Counted from the first letter of the stretch, positions 1-11,170 are shown. The stretch is DNA of 64,000 nucleotides from Haliotis asinina (GCF_037392515.1 NC_090283.1:12840501-12904500), one strand, 5' to 3'. The notes: generated by a model not told the origin, from the letters alone. Program-made: numbers and translations.

Positions 1-218
1 TGTCTTTTGTTTCACATGGGCGCGACTAGTCCTGATTAGTGATTACTGTATTTCAGCCGAAACCCAGTTATCTTTGCCGCACATTAAAATCCAAGTAATT
101 AGTCAAAATGGCTAGCAATCAGAACTTGTCTACCAGTTTCCATTATTGTGATATATACTAGTAGAATAACTCCTGCTTGGGATAGTTAAATGCGACGTGC
201 TTTCTGCTAATGTTGCAG

Positions 219-2167
219 ATGTTGAGAGAGACCAGCGCCTGATGATGGACTGCAACTCTGGGGGTGGTGGCAGTGGAAACGAAACCGAAACTGGAACTGG
301 CACCGGAACCGGAACCGGAACCGGCACTGGCACTGGCACTGGAACTGGCACTGGCACTGGCACTGGCACTGGCACTGGCACTGGCACTGGAACTGGTTCA
401 GGTATGAACCACACTCTCACCATGAAACGCGCATGGTGTACCTAGAACTGCCACAGGCCAGAGGAGTCGTCAGTCCATTCAACATATTGTGTAATGTCAT
501 TTTGCACAACCAAAATTATAAATGGTATCTTTTGGGTAGTGATTTTGATAGCTTGTGCTGTTCGAAGTCCTACGGAAAGTCAACAAAGCAGTCCCTTTCA
601 TACATAAATATGTATTGACACAGACCATACTGTCTCAACGGGGCGGTTGGGTAGCCTAGTCATCAAAATGGCCCCTCGTCACGCCGGGTTCGATTCCCCA
701 CTTGGGGACAGTGTTTGAAGTCAAAAGGCTAAACTCAGTGAAACTATTGTCGCAGGTGTAGAAGAATATCTACATAACAATACAACACAACATGAAGAAC
801 GCATCGTAAGATCTGAATAACGAATATCTGCGTTTGTTTAAAAACATGAGAAAAATCCGGCCACATTATATGCAGATTAATCTGTGGCAGTGATGTTATC
901 TAAAGCCGTCGCTGCGTAAGGGTGTGTGTATGCTTCGGTACTCCATGACGAAAGACAAGAAGAAACACATGAAGCCCAATGAAGCCATAATTGTTCTGAA
1001 TATCACTAATTATTGCTGTTTCAGGCACGTGTCGGGACAGGAACCGCAATTGCAGGCCATGGGCGTCTCGAGGGGAATGTGGCTCCAACCCTCGCTACAT
1101 GCATGTGTACTGCAGACGAAGCTGTAACAGATGCGTGGGAGGAGGTTCGATATATAATCTTTGCCCATGACGTTTGGCCGTATAGTTACAAGGCGTCGAG
1201 TATGTCAGCAGAAGGGGGCGGAGGTAGAGGGGGAGGTGGGGGTGGGTGGGTGGGTTTCGGGGTGGGTGGGGGTATTTGTTGGTGAGGACGGTATGGGCAG
1301 GATTACGTCCCTTTGGTGTAACTCAGTCCGATAGGACTAACTAATATAAGTCAAATGTTTCTCGGACATCGGAGCGTCACTTTTATTTGTGCACATAACA
1401 TTTTTTATTGCCATTTAAAAAACGTTGACTTGGCTGCGTCGCGATCATCCATTTGTCCACTTTAAGAATGAATGTCTGTAAGAACGAGAGTGCCTGAACC
1501 TACAACTCTTTAACACGGGCTGAACTTTCCAAGCTGTATAGCTGGGCGAAAATAACGAAAATGTGTTCCTCCATCGTCACATTTTTTTATCAAAACTTAA
1601 CTAATTAAGCCCTATCGTCCTCGTCAAATGTGTCCGAAAAACATTATGTTTTTTATACATCCTAGCCGTTGGTACCATGTCTCTAAACATTCTGACTATG
1701 AACCATCATTCTCGTAGCATGTCCTCATTCGCCTTCGTCTTTTAAATATACTGAAATAAGCTTCTAAACATGTAAATAAATATCACTCACTCACCAGTAG
1801 ATCGTTTATTTTAGTTTCCACAAAGAGGAGATATAACATTAATTGTATACAGCGATTTTACAAATTTGGTCATCACAACTATTTAACTCAGTGACTGTTT
1901 TACATTATAACATTGTTTTTTACAAATGAATATCAGTGGTTACTGGAATTTGTCGAGTTTTATATCTTAGTGGTCGTTATACTCGTTTGTAATCTCAGGT
2001 GTCCTTATAGGTGTCAAAACGTGCTATACATTTCCATTGTTGTGTTTGAAGGCGGATCCTGTGTAGATGCGAATACCAACTGCAGGAACTGGTCGTTGAT
2101 GGGGGAGTGTGGACGGAACCCCGGCTACATGTTGTCCTCGTGTAGGCGCAGCTGCGGTCAGTGCTGA
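219..2167 (+). CDS. Gene 1, 3' part: secreted metallopeptidase/ShKT family protein (Gly-Thr linker plus two ShKT domains)
   Basis: These are the last three exons of a gene whose 5' part lies left of the window. Exon 219-401 (after a TTGCAG acceptor, phase 1 at both ends) encodes [10 protein letters not shown] followed by a Gly-rich stretch and about 17 Gly-Thr dipeptides. Exon 1025-1144 encodes a ShKT domain (TCRDRN start, CRRSCNRC end, six Cys) and uses a GTTCGA donor, like exon 9 of copy C. Exon 2052-2167 encodes a terminal ShKT domain ending CRRSCGQC and TGA. All three exons keep the frame when spliced, and each has a counterpart in copy C (exons 7, 9 and 10). The order suggests a secreted extracellular protein with a disordered, possibly O-glycosylated linker. 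No counterpart of copy C exon 8 is seen. The peptidase domain is not in the window, so its presence is inferred from the paralogue. ShKT assignment rests on the Cys spacing. Confidence 0.78.
301..395 (+). repeat. Hexanucleotide GGNACN repeat inside coding exon
   Basis: Units of GGAACN or GGCACT repeat through the gene 1 linker exon and encode Gly-Thr. The reverse strand reads Pro-Val, which is a shadow. Length variation would change the linker without breaking the frame. Confidence 0.85.
640..750 (+). repeat. SINE-T (tRNA-derived SINE), diverged copy
   Basis: GGGTAGCCTAGT resembles an RNA polymerase III A box and GGGTTCGATTCCCC is a good B box. The body matches the other SINE-T copies (best at 63263-63436). 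It lies in the intron between the linker exon and the ShKT exon of gene 1. Confidence 0.7.
1204..1275 (+). repeat. G-rich tract, possible G-quadruplex
   Basis: The + strand has many runs of three or more G within about 70 bases, just downstream of the ShKT exon donor of gene 1. Confidence 0.6.
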
Positions 2168-2179
2168 CCATGTCCGTGC

Positions 2180-2185
2180 AATAAA
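2180..2185 (+). terminator. Poly(A) signal of gene 1
   Basis: AATAAA lies 13 bases after the gene 1 stop codon. The same stop, then CCGTGCAATAAA arrangement is repeated after copy C, supporting it as the 3' end. Confidence 0.6.
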
Positions 2186-3210
2186 CCAAACAACATGCAG
2201 TGGACTTGTCATTCAATAAAATAGTATAATTGCACGGTTGCTTAAAATCAGGTTCTCATTTCTCAAAAAAAAAACGCTTAAGTATGAGTTTTGACTTGCG
2301 TTAGAAGTTACTCGCATTTTCCAGAATGAACTGAAATTAATATTTATACCTAAACATAGCTGAAAATTTGAGTTTGGTGGATAGATTTGTTGTTTGGGCT
2401 TTCGTATCTTAAAATGCAATTGATTTAAACATTCAACTGTCTCGAATTGTTTGTTGCAAGAAATCGTGGCCAGATCTCAATGTCACTAAAGAGCGAGTGT
2501 GTAATGTTTTATGCTTTCAACAATAATCTAGGACTATCAGTGCGGGATTCACACATTGTATCCCCTGGTTTGGAATCGAACCAATATCTGCGGCCAGACT
2601 AGTGAACGTTTGAACCACAGAGCTACCTACCGACTCTTGTGCTATGCACAGATATGAGGAATTCCCACTGTGGAACGTTCACCTGGCCATGCCCACAAGA
2701 TATGGAATGTGAAGGTCGGAATATGTATTTCAATCAGGACAACACCTCAAAAAAGTTTAACGGAGTTATTCCGAACAACGTTAACTTCATCCCGTGAAAT
2801 TAATGACGACTGTTTCTGGTTTTAGTTATAACAGATGTCAATGAACATTTTGAAACGGAAGAGACTTTACTGAGAGAGAGTTTGGGCTATTCAAATGGCA
2901 TACCAGAACGTTATTTTCGTGTTTTCAAATTTTGAAGCGATCTTTAGCAACAGGCGGCTTTCTAAATGGCTAGTGTCAACTGGCTGTCATATCGGTCGCT
3001 TTATAATGAGATGACGTCATGTTCGTACGCCCATCACGCAGAGTGTTACGACACCCCGCGCAGGAGATACTGAAGTAACGATGCCAAAAGCAGTGTTGAA
3101 ATCAGTATTATTGATATACTATTCAGATATTGAATGTGCAAAGAAACTATGTGAAAAGGTTCAAAGCTGCAGAAGGAAAAGGCCAATGTACACCGACATT
3201 CCGCCACCAA
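2186..3210. other. 3' flank of gene 1, no gene seen
   Basis: No coding exon is recognised. It contains one SINE-T fragment (2541-2635). A stretch at about 2850-3000 resembles 9280-9420 downstream of fossil P0, which marks it as part of the duplicated 3' flank of the array unit. Confidence 0.5.
2541..2635 (-). repeat. SINE-T fragment
   Basis: On the reverse strand the stretch reads a damaged A box region and a B-box-like GGTTCGATTCC, followed by the GTGTGAATCC segment typical of the family. Confidence 0.6.
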
Positions 3211-3424
3211 GCACACTTGAACCAGATATACTATAGTCAAATACTATTCAAATACATTCTTACCCACGATCAAAGAACCTCCGTTACCTTCTGATACAAG
3301 TATATCCTTACCCCGGATCCAACTACATCCTTACCCCCGAACCAAGAATATCAGTACCTCTGATCCAAGTGCATCTTTGATCCGATTCAAGTACATTCTT
3401 AGCCCGATCCTCGTACATCACATA
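3210..3424 (+). repeat. Minisatellite, left part (about 21-bp units)
   Basis: Degenerate units resembling GATCCAAGTACATCCTTACCC repeat here, and the same array resumes at 4349-4600 after the LINE. Confidence 0.65.
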
Positions 3425-4206
3425 ACCAGATAAATGAACTTAAGGTCAACAAGAACATGTACACCTATTGGTAGAAATAGTACTTTGAAATCACTATTAC
3501 TAGCAAAACTAAACCATTCATTTTCTTCAATTCCATCACCCCAGATGAAACAATGAATAAATTTCAACAGGCATCTTTCAAATTTGTATGGAAAAATAAA
3601 CTTGATAAAATTAGAAGGGAAATTCACTATGAAACCGGTTTAATTAGTGTTCCACTTATCAAGAACATTATTTATGCATGTAAAATATCACGGATAAAGA
3701 GATTATATTCTACTACCTGCAAATGAGCACAAGCTGAAAATTGTATACTTACCTACACGAGACTTTGGTTAGTAGACCCAGAATATATGGAAAAAACACA
3801 TAAAACCTTACATAAGAAATCCCTTCTGGCGAGATGTCATCTCTGCAGGGGGATCATATTTACAAAAGCAATACATAACGCTAAATTCAAGGGATACTAA
3901 GCCAGAGTATTTGGTTTAATTACGTGTTCAATGTAGGCAACGAGACACTTTTCATAAATAGTTGGTACAATGCAGGAATACACTCTATCACTTGGTCATG
4001 TTTTCATAATCTGTTTATGTGTACTACCCCAAAGAATATACTATACTATAGCCATAATCCGTGTACACTGTGGTAAACATACCCAAAAATGTTCATCTAC
4101 TTCATGACTGGGATTTGTAAAAGTGTATTAAAAGTGTATCAAGCAAACATCATGTAACTAACTATATACTGTGTTACATGTATCATGTAAATTGTGGAAA
4201 TAAAGA
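3425..4206 (+). mobile_element. 5'-truncated LINE, C-terminal end of L1/Tx1-like ORF2, decayed
   Basis: Conceptual translation gives LKSLLLAKLNHSF, FQQASFKFVWKNKLDKI, then YETGLISVPLIKNIIYACKI. This matches the conserved order of the C-terminal region of L1-clade reverse transcriptase proteins (Kslil.kl, F.W..k.ki, GGl.vP, aaki). The frame then meets stops from about 3723 onward, so only a remnant is left. The A-rich tract that follows fits a LINE poly(A) tail. The reverse transcriptase core itself is not present. Clade assignment is from motif memory only. Confidence 0.65.
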
Positions 4207-4348
4207 GGATAAAAAAACCCAAAATAAAAAAAAAACCCGAAAAACAAAAACAAAAACAAACAAACGAACAAACAAACAAAAACCAAACCAAAACAAAAAC
4301 AAAAAAAACAAACAAAAAACAACAACCCAAAACAAAAAAACAAAAAAA
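4207..4348 (+). repeat. A-rich tail of the LINE
   Basis: The tract is almost all A and C, as AAAAC and AAAC runs, directly after the LINE remnant. The Lys/Asn/Thr-rich open frame across it is low complexity. Confidence 0.65.
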
Positions 4349-4610
4349 CTTGAACCAGATATAACTATAGTCAAGTACTATTCAGGTACATTCTTACCCA
4401 CATCCTTACCTTACCTCCTTACTTCTGATCCAAGTACATCCTTACTCCCAATCCAAGTATATCCTTACACTCGATCACAGTACACAGAACCAGGTGCTGC
4501 CATACTCCCGACAGAATACAGCTATACTCCCAAATCAAGTGTATCCATCCTTCCACACCAGCTACACGCTAACTCCAACCAGATACAACTACACTCTTGA
4601 TCAAAGTATG
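4349..4610 (+). repeat. Minisatellite, right part
   Basis: It opens with a stretch that nearly repeats 3216-3268, just before the LINE. It continues with CCAAGTACATCCTTACTCCC-type units. Confidence 0.65.
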
Positions 4611-4959
4611 CGGAATCAGATAAGCCATGTTTCCGTTTCTGACACACAAGATCGTTTAGCTGAAGGTCAAAATCGGTCGAATTACACGTGTAGCAATGAA
4701 GAATTGGTTGGTGTCATAAGTGGTGGTCGAGAGACCAATCATCCGTAAATATGTTTGCATTGAGTTTTAATCGATCGCATGCAGTGGTAAGCCAGCGAAC
4801 AGCAAAGTCTTAGTCTTAGTCATGATGCGTTGAACTATGAAGCATTTCAAGTTGTCATCTCAAAAATTATTCTTTCAATACTTCAATCAAAGATACAAGG
4901 GCATGTGCACTAGATGCCCACAAACTGATCCCGAATTTTGATGTCAAAAGGCAACCATG
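4611..4959. other. No feature recognised
   Basis: I see no exon or repeat family in this stretch. Confidence 0.4.
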
Positions 4960-5218
4960 AGTAAGTGAGTGAGTTTAATTTTACGCCCCACTCAGCAATA
5001 TCCCAGCTGTGTGGCGGAGGTCTATAAATAATCGAGGATGGATCAGACCATCCAGTGATCAACAGCATGAACATCGATCTGCGCAGTTGCGAACCGATGA
5101 CGTGTCAACCAAGTCAGCGAGCCTGATCACCCGATCCCGTTAGTCGCCTCTTAAGAAGAGCATAGTTGCCTTTTATGGCAAGCATGGATTGCTGAAAGCA
5201 TATTCTTCCACTTGTGAA
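4960..5218 (-). repeat. SINE-C copy, nearly full length
   Basis: As written it begins GTGAGTGAGTTTAATTTTACGCC and runs through the family blocks GATCAACAGCATGA, CCAAGTCAGCGAGCCTGA and GGCAAGCATGGATTGCTGA. Its 3' tail is therefore on the left and the element is on the - strand. Confidence 0.8.
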
Positions 5219-5330
5219 AGGCAACCATAGCCATGGACCGTTTTCACAATATGGAGTGGATGAATGTGATTTTACGTCGTTTGACGTCATCTTACGTCGT
5301 ATTAATCAATGTTCCTGCAGTATCAAGGAG

Positions 5331-5415
5331 GGGTGACTCCACAAATGGGCTTCACACTTAGGGAATCAAACCCGGGTACTGGGCATGAAAAGGGAACGCT
5401 TTAACCATGGTCCCC
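5331..5415 (-). repeat. SINE-T fragment
   Basis: The reverse strand carries GGTTAAAGCG, a CCCGGGTTTGATTCCC B box and GTGTGAAGCCCATTTGTGG, all family hallmarks. Confidence 0.7.
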
Positions 5416-5567
5416 AAGAAATATGGATACATGTATAGTTCTCTGGTTGACAAGAGCATTACAATGTATGAACAATAATACGCTGACACATGATTATAAT
5501 GGGACGGAGATCATTCGGAACATCACAGCGAGGATCGTCTCCATATATGTATACTGGTGCCTGCAAC

Positions 5568-5640
5568 CGTGAGTGAGTTTAGTTTTTAGGCTGCTTTAAG
5601 CAACATTCCAGTATTTATCACCATAAACTGATACAGCTAT
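5568..5640 (-). repeat. SINE-T 3' tail fragment
   Basis: GTGAGTGAGTTTAGTTTTT followed by GCAACATTCCAG is the reverse of the shared SINE tail. Confidence 0.5.
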
Positions 5641-6480
5641 TATATCAATAACATATTGCAGATAACAAACATTTTATGGGACATGCAGCGTTCCTTCACT
5701 AAACCTTTAAATATATTATAAATACAGATATATTATGGAACGAATCTCCCCAGTGAGGAATGATGAGATTACTGTCTTGATACATTTATATATTATACAT
5801 GTGATCTGAAACATTCCCGTTGTTCCCAACACTCAAGACTCTAATCGTAAAATCTATACGGATAAACATAGCTCTTTCAGAAAAAAGGTATAAATGTTGA
5901 CAGAAGTGTGCTGGACATGCGGTAAAACTGAAAGCTTTACACAACCAAGCTGAAGTTACAATCAAGATGCTTTATACGTGTTTTATACGTAAAACGTATC
6001 AATGTATTTGCACATTCAATGTAAAATATTACATCATGAACTTTGATACATTCAATAGATCATGGCTAGTTAAAATTGTCGCTTATCGAAAATATCGTCG
6101 TTAGGATGGATCATTAATGATAATCGATGTGATCATTGTGTTACTGATAATATCGTACATTAGGCTTTACATTTTTTCTCATAGAATAGACGAATTTAGG
6201 ACTTTATTCATGCTACAAAATGATTTTCATTTTAATAATCCCTGCTGAGACATGTAACCACTCACCAGTAATGGAAAATATATTCATTTCATTCAGAACT
6301 TTTTGCTGAAAGCAGAAGTAAGGTCTTCGATATTTATCGATCTTCGATTGATATTTAATTAAGGAATATCGATCCCTGTGATCTGTATGGATAGACAGAT
6401 ATACTATGGATACATTAATCCGGAACCTTGCTAATCCGAAGTCACTGAAAAATACACCACTTGGAACTAAGTAACCCACT
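5640..6480. repeat. Segmental duplicate of 10440-11170
   Basis: Shared landmarks in the same order include GAAAGCTTTACACA, GATCATTAATGAT, TTTTCTCATAGAAT, AGGACTTTAT and CTCACCAGT. The two blocks lie about 4.7 kb apart, upstream of fossil P0 and copy A respectively. Confidence 0.65.
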
Positions 6481-6604
6481 CAATTGAAAAGGACTTCAGG
6501 TCACACGGAAGATGCACAAGATGAACAAAATCAAGAGCTGCAGTGCAGGGGGTCGTTGTTCGTTTTCCTGAACTGGTCCTCCGGACTGGTCGCCTGGTGT
6601 GGGA

Positions 6605-6738
6605 ACGGTGGTGTAGTTTAGTGGTTAAGCGTCCTTTCGTCACGCTGAAGACCTGGGTTCAATTCCCTACTTGGTTATAGTGTGTGAAACCCATTTCTGG
6701 TGTATTGCTGGAATATTGCTGAAAGATCACTCATCTTG
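6605..6738 (+). repeat. SINE-T copy
   Basis: GTGTAGTTTAGTGGTTAAGCG (A box) and TGGGTTCAATTCCC (B box) are followed by GTGTGTGAAACCCATTTCTGGTG. The tail is damaged. Confidence 0.75.
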
Positions 6739-6756
6739 TTTGTTCACATTCACTGA

Positions 6757-6850
6757 TGTGGCCACGGCTGAGCGGGTTAGGCGGCTGACTTTGTGTGCTG
6801 GCGATTAGGTGCCTGACTCTGAGGGTGCGGGTCCAAATCCCGGATGAGAC
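6757..6850 (+). repeat. tRNA-like SINE head of a third family
   Basis: GGCTGAGCGGGTTAGGC resembles the A box of a Leu/Ser-type tRNA and GCGGGTCCAAATCCCG the B box, about 60 bases apart. It is too divergent to call a tRNA gene. Confidence 0.45.
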
Positions 6851-6933
6851 TCAACCCCAAAAAGAATCACAAATCCGAAATATGACATATGTTGCATTTG
6901 ACCACATTCTAAATGGCATTGTGTACTACTAGA

Positions 6934-7025
6934 ACAACAACAACAACTACTACTACTACTACCACTACCACTACCACTACCACTACCACTACCACTACCA
7001 CTACTACCACTACCACTACTTCTAC
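6934..7025 (+). repeat. Trinucleotide microsatellite
   Basis: ACA units pass into ACT and then alternating ACT/ACC units. Confidence 0.9.
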
Positions 7026-7399
7026 TATTTATTGAGCTGGATCCTGACGACAGCTGACATTTTTAAAGTATTACATGAAGACAAGATGAATAAAATCTAC
7101 TTAACGGACTCAATGTTCTCTCTGTACAGTGTGGCAAGCCCTATTCTGGTGTGCTTGATGTTGCTGGAACATTGCTTAAAGCCGTTATGGCGACAATGTC
7201 ACCAGGAAGGCATCCCGGTCGTAATTTCAGACATATCTTACATGTAGGCTGGGTTGTTGACCCTCAATATCCATATCGTCATAACAAGCATTAGCTGTAT
7301 TCCTTTCAGTTTAGCACCCTTTCTCAATCCTAATATCTTTTTGACAAAATTGTCATTGTAAATCACAGCAATCCACAGTATACCCTTGACAATGAATTT

Positions 7400-8710
7400 C
7401 ACTCTTCAGCCTGAAGGGACACAAAGCAACTTCAACGTCAACGCTTACCCCGCCGTCGACAACACCCGCGAGGAACGATCCCAGCTGTACTCTCTGATAC
7501 AGGAAGTATTTCCCTGCGGTAACGCGTATTCGAAAAGATGCAGAGAAGGAAGGAACTGAAGGCATAAATATTGATTCCCACGATGATACGACAAGAAGAA
7601 ATCAGCCAAATCTAGGACGTTTGTAATGCTTACTTTGACGTATATATCTCTAATGTTTGCAGCTGCTGAAGCAAACCAGAATCTGAGAATGGACTGGAAC
7701 CGGAAGTGGATCTGAAAGAGAATCCGGAAGTGGATCTGGAAGTGGAACAATTTCAGGTATGCCTCGAATGGATGAAAAACTGCCGGGCAAAGGAAACGTA
7801 TCTCTTTTAAAGTAACTGAATAAAACACTAACCGCTGGCACAGGTTTGAACCCAAGCAGAAAACATTCGCCATATGCAACATGGTCCAGATAACGACTCA
7901 ACGGTCAGAAAACTTCCCGCGAATCGTGCATGTTTCAAACAAGATGCAACGACACTGGCATTGCTCAGAAATGATCTGTCTGGAGTGAATGTCACTTGTG
8001 TCTATTTCAGGAACCTGTCGGGACAACTCCATCTGCAGGTCGTGGGCGTATCGATGAGACTGTGACGTTCACCCAGCTTTCATGAGCGTTCATTGCGTTC
8101 AAGTTGCAACAAGTGCAGAAGTTCGAAATTGAGTTAGTGTTCTCTTTATAGTGTGCTGTGTATCTACAGAAGACACCACAGATTGTTGTTTTATGGTAGG
8201 GAGAACCAAGACTTGAGATGCCGCAGATGGTGGTAGGGTTGCCTCCCTTAGACAAAGCAGAATCGGCATCCTTGGTTTCGACACCTTTGTCTTCTTTGTT
8301 CGTCCGCGGTCAATATGACGCTTGAATTTGACAGGAAAACTGTTACAGACGTTCTCCCTAAATACCAGCTGAACTATATAGTATATAAAAAGTATATAAA
8401 AAGACGCCATCATGATTATATAGCTCTCTACCAATCCGTTACTGATGACGTGTATAATGTTTCCAGTTGCATTTTCCGATCACTACTGCAATTTGGCAAT
8501 TACGAATCGAAAACACACGTGTAGGTGTTATACGTCTGGTGCCATCTTCGGTGTGGAAAATGCACATGAAGCGAAGTCAGTAATTAGTTTTTATTTCGTA
8601 ATTGAATGTGCGTCTTGAGAGGATACGAACAACTGCAGCTGGTCAAAGAGAGGGGAGTGCTCGCGGAACCCCGGCTACATGTTGTCCTCGAGTAGACGCA
8701 ACTGCGGTCA
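7400..8710 (+). pseudogene. Fossil copy P0 of the metallopeptidase/ShKT family
   Basis: Four parts of the family are recognisable in the normal order: a piece of the last peptidase exon (about 7400-7560, with EGTQSNFNVNAY and YSLIQEVFPCGN), a Ser/Gly linker exon (about 7662-7755), a middle ShKT exon (about 8010-8137) and the terminal ShKT exon (about 8607-8706). No signal-peptide exon, exon 2 or HEFAH exon was found upstream. It is a fossil with several breaks spread over its parts. The nucleotide match to copy C is still easy to see, so it is old but not ancient. The duplicated upstream flank (5640-6480) suggests it shares a tandem unit with copy A. Confidence 0.75.
8230..8360 (+). repeat. 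Family intron block also at 17400-17525, 20711-20735 and 26626-26750
   Basis: GTTGCCTCCCTTAGACAAAG and CTTGAATTTGACAGGAAAAC recur at these sites. In P0 and copy C the block follows a ShKT exon. In B and C it (or its start) also occurs in the first intron. Confidence 0.7.
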
Positions 8711-8892
8711 GTGCTGCAGTCTTGCGGCAGTCTTGAGTCTTCATTTTGTAATGAGATATGTCTGTCTGTTTGCCTGTCTGTCTGCCTATTTGTCTGTCCG
8801 CCTGTAATAAGATATTTGTCATTTGCTGAGAAATAAGTTTTTCAACAGCGAAGTATAGCACACCATATCTCTTATGAAGCAACAGTAACGCG

Positions 8893-9125
8893 TAAGGATT
8901 AACCTGTGACCATCCGGGCAACCCATGCTCGACGTAAGAGGCGACTCACCTGATCGGGTGGTCAGACTAGCTGACTTCATTGACACGTGATCGTATCCCA
9001 GTTGCGTAGATCGATGCTCATGTTGTTCGCCACTGGATTGTCTTGTCCAGACCTGATTTTAACACACCGTTCCATATGGTCACATAGCTTTAATGTTGCT
9101 CAGGACGCCGTTAAATAACAACCCG
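8893..9125 (+). repeat. SINE-C copy
   Basis: It contains GATCGGGTGGTCAGACTAGC, TGACACGTGATCGTATCCC, GATCGATGCTCATGTTGTT and a degraded ACGCCGTTAAATAAC 3' end. Confidence 0.75.
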
Positions 9126-9600
9126 GTCAAGATACGGAAGGTGACGGGTGGAGTAAGTGTTTCAATAATGAAACCTCCAACAATGTTAGGTTGAGGTTTT
9201 CTGGACGATAGTTACTGCACTACGCCAGATTATGTGAAAATAATCACGGCTATTTCTGGCTTCTGTTATATACGCACTTCGAAAGCAAGGGAACTTTACT
9301 GACATAGAGTACCTGCCCTCTAATAGACATTTAAGAATTTTTTTCATATTTCCAATTTTGAATCGATATTCATCGGTAAGCTGTTTTCTGAATGGCCAAT
9401 ATTGCCTTCTTACTGTACAAAGTTTATGAGCGTTTCTAAGCATGGAAAACACAAACTTAGGGCGTTGAATCTGAAGGTATATATACTGTCCTTAGTCCAG
9501 TTCCACTTTCGACGGTTGCTAACTGATCGCCGATGTTCCCCACACCTTGCATCAATTGTCATGCATTGCTACGTCCGTACACCAGAACACTTACAGTTCA
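9126..9600. other. Flank of P0, no gene seen
   Basis: The stretch at 9280-9420 resembles 2850-3000 downstream of gene 1. Nothing else is recognised. Confidence 0.4.
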
Positions 9601-9601
9601 A

Positions 9602-9690
9602 TGGGCGGTGGGGGTAGTCTGGCGGCTGAAGCATTCGCTCATCTCGCCTAAGACCCGGGTTTGATTCCCAACATGGGACCACCAAACAAT
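9602..9690 (+). repeat. SINE-T 5' half
   Basis: GGGCGGTGGGGGTAGTCTGG is followed by a CCCGGGTTTGATTCCC B box and CATGGGACC. Confidence 0.7.
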
Positions 9691-9828
9691 TGGTTTGAAT
9701 TTCGGAGGTGTAGCAATGGCTTGCACATTGTTCAGATAAACTTGATTAATTGGTTTAATGAGTGTTGGATAGTGTGTCAATGCAAAGCCGTAACCGTATC
9801 GATAGAAAATGACGGTTCAGAGTATAAA

Positions 9829-9962
9829 TTTAGTTTTACGCCGCTGTAAGCAATGCTCCAATAATATCACGACGGGGCCACCAGAAATGGTCACCACACA
9901 TGGTACCATTGTGGGTATTCGAACCCAGACGAGCGAAAGATTTAGCCACTGGACTACTCCAT
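9829..9962 (-). repeat. SINE-T copy
   Basis: The reverse strand reads through A box (GTCCAGTGGCTAAA), B box (GGGTTCGAATACCC), CAGAAATGG-type body and the GGCGTAAAAC tail. Confidence 0.75.
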
Positions 9963-10440
9963 CTTTCAGTGCCTGCAACAAGTCTCGTCACCACTGATGA
10001 TGGATACGTGCGAAAATACAAGCCAACCGGGGAGTAGTTGAAGTGTTTTGATAGGAGTTCTTGAATCTGATATGACAAGATTAAAATATGCTCTCACCAA
10101 GTGGTTACAAATGTTTGTGACGCAGAATTGAAATCGTGATTTGAGACATGCGAATCAAACCCACGCACGTTCGTTTGCTTACATACAGGCTCCCTTGTTT
10201 TGCTGTTGTGTATTCACTCGGTTTATCAGTCTGTCTACATTCATATCCGTCTGTTTAACATCCTGTTTGAAATCAAAGCTATAAGAGCAGATAGATATTC
10301 TCACGGCCTTCAACACAACAAATCTCATATAACTAGTTATCAACACTTATCATAGATACTGAGCTTACATGTCACTTCATTGGTGATATTGGATCCGAAA
10401 CATTATTATACAACAAAGGCATACTGCCCAACATATTGGT
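9963..10440. other. No feature recognised
   Basis: AT-rich sequence without a recognised exon or repeat family. Confidence 0.35.
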
Positions 10441-11170
10441 GTTTTCTGATCCATGGTTTATACAGTCATTATATATTTAGCAGATTGTCGATAACTCATG
10501 TATTTTATGGGACTGGCACTAAACTTCACAAATATCATAAATAAAACATAAACGAGTCTTCAGAATCAGGAATAACGAGATTTCTGTCATATATATACAT
10601 GCATGCTGTGTGGTATGAAGCATTCCCACTTTACCGAACCATTAAAATTCCTATTGTAAAATTTATTCTAATAAATGCATGTCTTTTTGATGGTAGAATT
10701 GTTGATGGTGTAAGGGTGTAAAGGTGAAAGCTTTACACAGGCAAACTTGGTCGTTATAATTAAGTTTGTTTTATACATTTGGGGCTAGCTAAAATTATCG
10801 ATAATCGGAAAGATCATTAATGATTACCGACATGACAATATCGTTCATAATTTCGTGAAACAATATCAAAATTTTCTCATAGAATGTACAAATATAGGAC
10901 TTTATAGGACATGGTCTGTTTTCAAATTGTTAAGGACACTTGCTTTCTTAATAGTCCATGCAAAACATTTTCATCTCTCACCAGTGATGTGAAAAATATT
11001 AATTTTTTCAAGTTTTATCTCTCACATTTGTTAAGTTAACGATTATCGATCTCTATGATCCGGATAGATCTATGATCTATACAGATACTATGAATCTTGT
11101 TAATCTGAAGACATTTCTGACACTGAATAATATATTGTTTTGAAGCAGGGAACTCACTTTCATTTGAATG
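10440..11170. repeat. Segmental duplicate of 5640-6480
   Basis: It shares ordered landmarks with the left block, including TTTTATGGGAC, GAAAGCTTTACACA, GATCATTAATGAT, TTTTCTCATAGAAT and CTCACCAGTGATG. It lies upstream of copy A. Confidence 0.65.

Noticed and set aside
130-423. Pro-Val repeat frame on the - strand
   Set aside because: It is the antisense of the Gly-Thr repeat in the gene 1 linker exon, which has splice sites and family support on the + strand.
4178-4600. 140-residue Lys/Asn/Thr-rich frame
   Set aside because: It covers the A-rich LINE tail and the minisatellite.
7445-7901. 145-residue and 83-residue - strand frames
   Set aside because: They are antisense to fossil P0 parts and the Ser/Gly linker.
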